From Sulfurimonadaceae bacterium (GTDB lineage Bacteria; Campylobacterota; Campylobacteria; Campylobacterales; Sulfurimonadaceae), in contig JAPHSI010000046.1 of assembly GCA_026193155.1 (NCBI GenBank), positions 1-8,564 on the forward strand: a stretch of 8,564 bases of DNA, in the 5' to 3' direction. Below, in pieces: positions 6,373 to 8,564 of the stretch (position 1 is the first letter of the stretch; each line of letters begins with the position of its first letter). The notes beneath the pieces were generated by a model that was not told the DNA's origin, did not search any database, and saw nothing but the letters and a program-made list of their open reading frames with translations. Both the position numbers and the translations under genes were made by a program.

Positions 6373-7051
6373 TATTTGCTTGCCTTCTTAAGTATAGTTT
6401 TCTTTTTATATACATAAATATACCTATGAGGATAATACCATAAAATATTATCTTAACGATTAATATAGAAGTCTGATTTGCGCTTCCAACAGCATGTTCT
6501 AACTCTATACCTTTAGATGCAGCAATTTGTTCTGCTATATCTGCATAACCGTTAAACATAGCACCGCTATATTTACCTAATACTTCACCTTTTTTAGCCT
6601 TTTGTGCAAGTAGTGGCAAAATTGTACCACCACTGCTCATATCTGAAAAATTCATATTTAACAGACCAATTATAAAAGCTTGTACAGGTGAAGATATTGG
6701 GCTTAATACCTGTTTTTTATCAAAGTACTCATATAAAGACGTAGGATGAGCTAATATATCCACTTGTGAATTCATCTCTGAAAATGTTAATAATATTGTA
6801 GGTGAATTAAAACTTTGCATAAGCTCTTTTTCATACTCAACTATATTACTACCTTCAGGTAACTCTTTTAACATTAAAAGTCTTAAAGATATTCCTGTTT
6901 TTTCATAAAGCTCTGCACCTAGTTCTTCAACTGATTCATTAAATTTGGGATTGAAAATAACTTCATCTTTATATAAATACTCAGCGAATAAAGTGTTATT
7001 AAATAATAATGTGAGGGTGAGGGCAAGAAGCCCTCTGTGTAAAAATTTCAA
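6365..7051 (-). CDS. Periplasmic, membrane-anchored protein with TPM-like domain, in the cco operon
   Basis: A 228-residue protein that starts at TTG. The frame has no ATG nearby, the Sec signal (MKFLHRGLLALTLTLLFNNTLFA) begins exactly there, and ATAGGTTAGG lies just upstream. After cleavage at about residue 23 the periplasmic part (about 30-190) contains VEELGAELYEKTGISLRLLM, a polar stretch, TILLTFSEMNSQVDIL and a helical C-terminal half. This pattern resembles the TPM/YgcG fold, though I am not certain. A C-terminal membrane helix (about 195-214) and a basic tail (KRKLYLRRQ) anchor it with the tail in the cytoplasm. Its position between ccoP and fixH suggests a role in oxidase maturation or repair; TPM proteins elsewhere are linked to membrane-complex maintenance. 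A GC-rich hairpin lies in codons 6-11. Confidence 0.75.
   Translation of the reverse strand: MKFLHRGLLALTLTLLFNNTLFAEYLYKDEVIFNPKFNESVEELGAELYEKTGISLRLLMLKELPEGSNIVEYEKELMQSFNSPTILLTFSEMNSQVDILAHPTSLYEYFDKKQVLSPISSPVQAFIIGLLNMNFSDMSSGGTILPLLAQKAKKGEVLGKYSGAMFNGYADIAEQIAASKGIELEHAVGSANQTSILIVKIIFYGIILIGIFMYIKRKLYLRRQANNE
7019..7035 (-). other. GC-rich hairpin within codons 6-11 of the TPM-like gene
   Basis: The mRNA-sense strand contains GAGGGC-TTCTT-GCCCTC, a perfect 6-base stem with a 5-base loop. It begins about 16 bases after the TTG start codon, in an otherwise AT-rich operon. There is no following T-run, so it is not a terminator. It could modulate ribosome loading at the TTG start or mark an mRNA processing point; both are inference. 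Confidence 0.5.
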
Positions 7052-7056
7052 AAAAC

Positions 7057-7149
7057 CTAACCTATAAATAAATGATTAGGCGTGAGAACCGCATAAGCAG
7101 TATAAATAGCCGAGATTATTAAACCAATTGTTATTAATTTATCCACCAT
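7057..7149 (-). CDS. Small single-helix membrane peptide (30 aa) in the cco operon
   Basis: A 30-codon reading frame fills the 105-base gap between the DUF4006-type gene and the TPM-like gene. It begins MVDKLITIGLIISAIY, continues TAYAVLTPNHLFIG and stops at TAG (7059-7057). Everything from residue 5 to about 25 is one hydrophobic helix, with charged residues only at positions 3 and 4. A strong ribosome binding site, AAGGAG, overlaps the stop of the upstream gene; the spacing is 3 bases to the ATG, or 6 to the next codon GTG, so either may be the start. The next gene begins 5 bases after its stop. I do not recognise a named family. By position it may be a small subunit or assembly factor of the cbb3 oxidase, comparable in size to CcoM of Pseudomonas; that is inference. 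Confidence 0.68.
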   Translation of the reverse strand: MVDKLITIGLIISAIYTAYAVLTPNHLFIG

Positions 7150-7156
7150 ATACTCC

Positions 7157-7366
7157 TTAGTTCACATTATGCCAATGTTTAGCATTATCTTTACTAAACA
7201 TTTTTATTTGTTTTTCGTCTTTAATTTCATAAAACTTAGTCATATTAGCATTCTGTACACCCATACCCCATACTGTTAATCCAGCAAGGATAGCAAGTAA
7301 CAGTACAGTAGCTATTAACATACCTGTAATACCATCAAGAGCAAATACGCTTCTATTTTCATTCAT
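7157..7366 (-). CDS. DUF4006-type small membrane protein of the cbb3 oxidase cluster
   Basis: A 69-residue protein. A short polar start (MNENRSVFALDGITG) is followed by one membrane helix (about residues 15-34, MLIATVLLLAILAGLTVWGM) and a charged tail of about 35 residues rich in Lys, Asp and His. Proteins of this size and pattern next to ccoP in Campylobacterota are classed as DUF4006; the C. jejuni counterpart is the small gene after ccoP (Cj1486c, recalled). Its biochemical role is unknown, but constant linkage to ccoNOQP suggests oxidase stability or assembly. The ATG at 7366 has an excellent ribosome binding site (AGAAGGAG, 6 bases upstream) and lies 13 bases after the ccoP stop. Confidence 0.8.
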   Translation of the reverse strand: MNENRSVFALDGITGMLIATVLLLAILAGLTVWGMGVQNANMTKFYEIKDEKQIKMFSKDNAKHWHNVN

Positions 7367-7379
7367 ACCTGACTCCTTC

Positions 7380-8303
7380 TTACTTAGCTAAACTGCTAAT
7401 ATATGCAGCTACAGCTTCTTTTTGTTTAGCATTTAATCTATCAAATGCAGGCATAGTACCGATAGCACCTTTTTTACCATGCTTAAGAACATTAGTAACA
7501 AGTGTAGTATTGAACGCTTTTAAAGTTGGAGCTACCATTTCCATACCAGCACCGTCAGCTCCGTGACATGAAGCACAAGTTCCGGCAAAAATATCAGCAC
7601 CAGCACCAGTCATACCGTTTGCAACGTATGCAGAAACAGTATTAATCTCAGAATCTGAAATTAATGCACCTGTATTAGCGTTAAATAAACCATTACGATC
7701 AGGCATTGGCATTTCCATACCTAATAATTGATTATTTGAACCATTCATTACAGCATGTTTAACAGCAACTTCATCAATTCTATGATTTAAGTTAGCCGCT
7801 TTACCGTTAATACCATCAGCCGTAAGACCGTGACATACTTTACATTCTGCTAAAAACACAGACTCACCCATTTCTACTAATCTATCACCAGTGATAGAAG
7901 CATATTGAGCATTATATTTTGCATTGTGTGCAGCTGTATCTTCATTATACTCACCGATTTGAGAGTAAGCATTTACTGGATAACCAGCTACAAAATACCA
8001 CATACCCCATACTATTAGTAAGAAGAATGACACTGCCCAACCAAAAGGCAACTCATTGTTATACTCACCAACACCATCCCAGTTCTCTTCCATAAGATCA
8101 CCAGTCGCCGTGTCAGTTTGCATTTGACGAACATACTTGATTACAACAAATACTGTTATAAGTACAAGCGCGATAGCACCTGCAACACCAAGTATATTTA
8201 CGATATCACCATTAAGACCACCCTCAGAACCACCAATCGACAGATACGTTAGTAGTAACATTAGAGCAACAAAGATAATACCACCAAGATAAAGCTTATT
8301 CAT
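7380..8303 (-). CDS. ccoP: Cbb3-type cytochrome c oxidase subunit III, dihaem cytochrome CcoP
   Basis: A 307-residue membrane-anchored dihaem cytochrome c that passes electrons from soluble cytochrome c to CcoO/CcoN. Three hydrophobic helices are visible (about 4-24, 34-57 and 88-107). The segment before the third, NWDGVGEYNNELPFGW, is the CcoP signature (usually D-G-I-x-E-Y-D-N-x-L-P). Two cytochrome domains follow: C154-K-V-C157-H158 with Met ligand candidates in GMEMPMPDRNG (M198 or M200), and C243-A-S-C246-H247 with M284 in GTMPAF. The length is normal. The ATG is preceded by AGGAG with 6 bases spacing, and this site overlaps the ccoQ stop, so the two genes are tightly coupled. Three rather than one or two anchoring helices appears to be the Campylobacterota form. 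Confidence 0.95.
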   Translation of the reverse strand: MNKLYLGGIIFVALMLLLTYLSIGGSEGGLNGDIVNILGVAGAIALVLITVFVVIKYVRQMQTDTATGDLMEENWDGVGEYNNELPFGWAVSFFLLIVWGMWYFVAGYPVNAYSQIGEYNEDTAAHNAKYNAQYASITGDRLVEMGESVFLAECKVCHGLTADGINGKAANLNHRIDEVAVKHAVMNGSNNQLLGMEMPMPDRNGLFNANTGALISDSEINTVSAYVANGMTGAGADIFAGTCASCHGADGAGMEMVAPTLKAFNTTLVTNVLKHGKKGAIGTMPAFDRLNAKQKEAVAAYISSLAK

Positions 8304-8312
8304 ATATCTCTC

Positions 8313-8516
8313 CTATTTCTCTTTATCATCAGATATAGCTGATACCGGAGTATCAGTTACATCATCTTTAAGTGCTAAATTGCCATAATCTTCATAATCA
8401 TGCCCATCCGAATCTTTTCTTTTTGTATACAGGTGATATATATACCCATACAAAACTACTACTAACGAAGCAGTTAAGATAAAATAACCATAAGCCTGAA
8501 GTTGTGCAATATCCAC
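8313..8516 (-). CDS. ccoQ: Cbb3-type oxidase small subunit CcoQ
   Basis: A 67-residue protein with a single membrane helix (about residues 8-29, AYGYFILTASLVVVLYGYIYH), then a basic KRK stop-transfer and an acidic, Asp-rich tail with YEDYGNLALKDD, as in CcoQ of this phylum. CcoQ helps keep the cbb3 complex stable and is not catalytic (family knowledge). It starts at GTG (8516-8514) rather than ATG. AAAGG lies about 6 bases upstream and no in-frame ATG is available upstream before the ccoO stop, 12 bases away. It sits between ccoO and ccoP, the usual place. Confidence comes mainly from location plus the helix-acidic tail pattern. Confidence 0.87.
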   Translation of the reverse strand: MDIAQLQAYGYFILTASLVVVLYGYIYHLYTKRKDSDGHDYEDYGNLALKDDVTDTPVSAISDDKEK

Positions 8517-8528
8517 TTTAAACCTTTA

Positions 8529-8564
8529 CTATTTAAGACTATTCATGTAAGCGATAATAGCTAC
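8529..8564 (-). CDS. ccoO: C-terminal end of CcoO, cbb3 oxidase monohaem subunit (partial)
   Basis: Only the last 11 codons and the TAG stop (8531-8529) are inside the window, reading VAIIAYMNSLK. An AxIAYLxSL-type helix is how CcoO and related cytochromes c end, and the gene is followed 12 bases later by ccoQ and then ccoP, the expected order. The haem site and membrane anchor lie outside the window, so the call rests on this short tail plus context. Confidence 0.8.
   Translation of the reverse strand, partial: VAIIAYMNSLK

Overview
The window looks like a chromosomal segment of a Campylobacterota (epsilonproteobacterial) sulfur oxidiser, most like Sulfurimonas or a close relative. Three things point there: the very AT-rich, Lys/Ile/Asn-rich coding; a cbb3 oxidase cluster in the order ccoO-ccoQ-ccoP followed by a DUF4006-type small protein and a FixH protein; and a SorAB sulfite dehydrogenase pair. 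The genus is inferred from recognised protein families, not from a database search. Coding density is nearly complete. No stretch over 110 bases lacks a gene, and no tRNA, rRNA, CRISPR array or insertion sequence is visible.

Right part (8564 down to 5860, all minus strand): the end of ccoO, then ccoQ, ccoP, a DUF4006-type small membrane protein, a 30-codon single-helix membrane peptide (7057-7149) that is easily missed, a periplasmic membrane-anchored TPM-like protein starting at TTG, and a FixH/CcoH-like protein. Gaps are 5 to 13 bases or genes overlap, so this reads as one operon for making and assembling the terminal cbb3 cytochrome c oxidase. Its promoter lies outside the window.

Middle (5863 to 2360): one plus-strand gene, an FAD-dependent oxidase resembling the C-terminal domain of the tRNA-modification enzyme MnmC, converges on fixH with overlapping stop codons. 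It diverges from addB across only 36 bases. Each of these two divergent genes has a TATAAT box 6-7 bases before its ATG and no clear ribosome binding site, so both are candidates for leaderless transcription. AddB is the nuclease-bearing partner of the AddAB recombination/repair enzyme; addA is not next to it here.

Left part (2320 to 1, minus strand): sorA and sorB encode a periplasmic molybdenum sulfite dehydrogenase and its monohaem cytochrome c. They could feed electrons through soluble cytochrome c to the cbb3 oxidase encoded at the other end. After a short gap with its own promoter-like sequence comes a Phd/YefM-type antitoxin, a RelE-type toxin and the first 52 codons of a P-loop (KAP-like) NTPase. 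These three are joined by two 8-base overlaps, so they look like one accessory, possibly defensive, operon that continues beyond the left edge.
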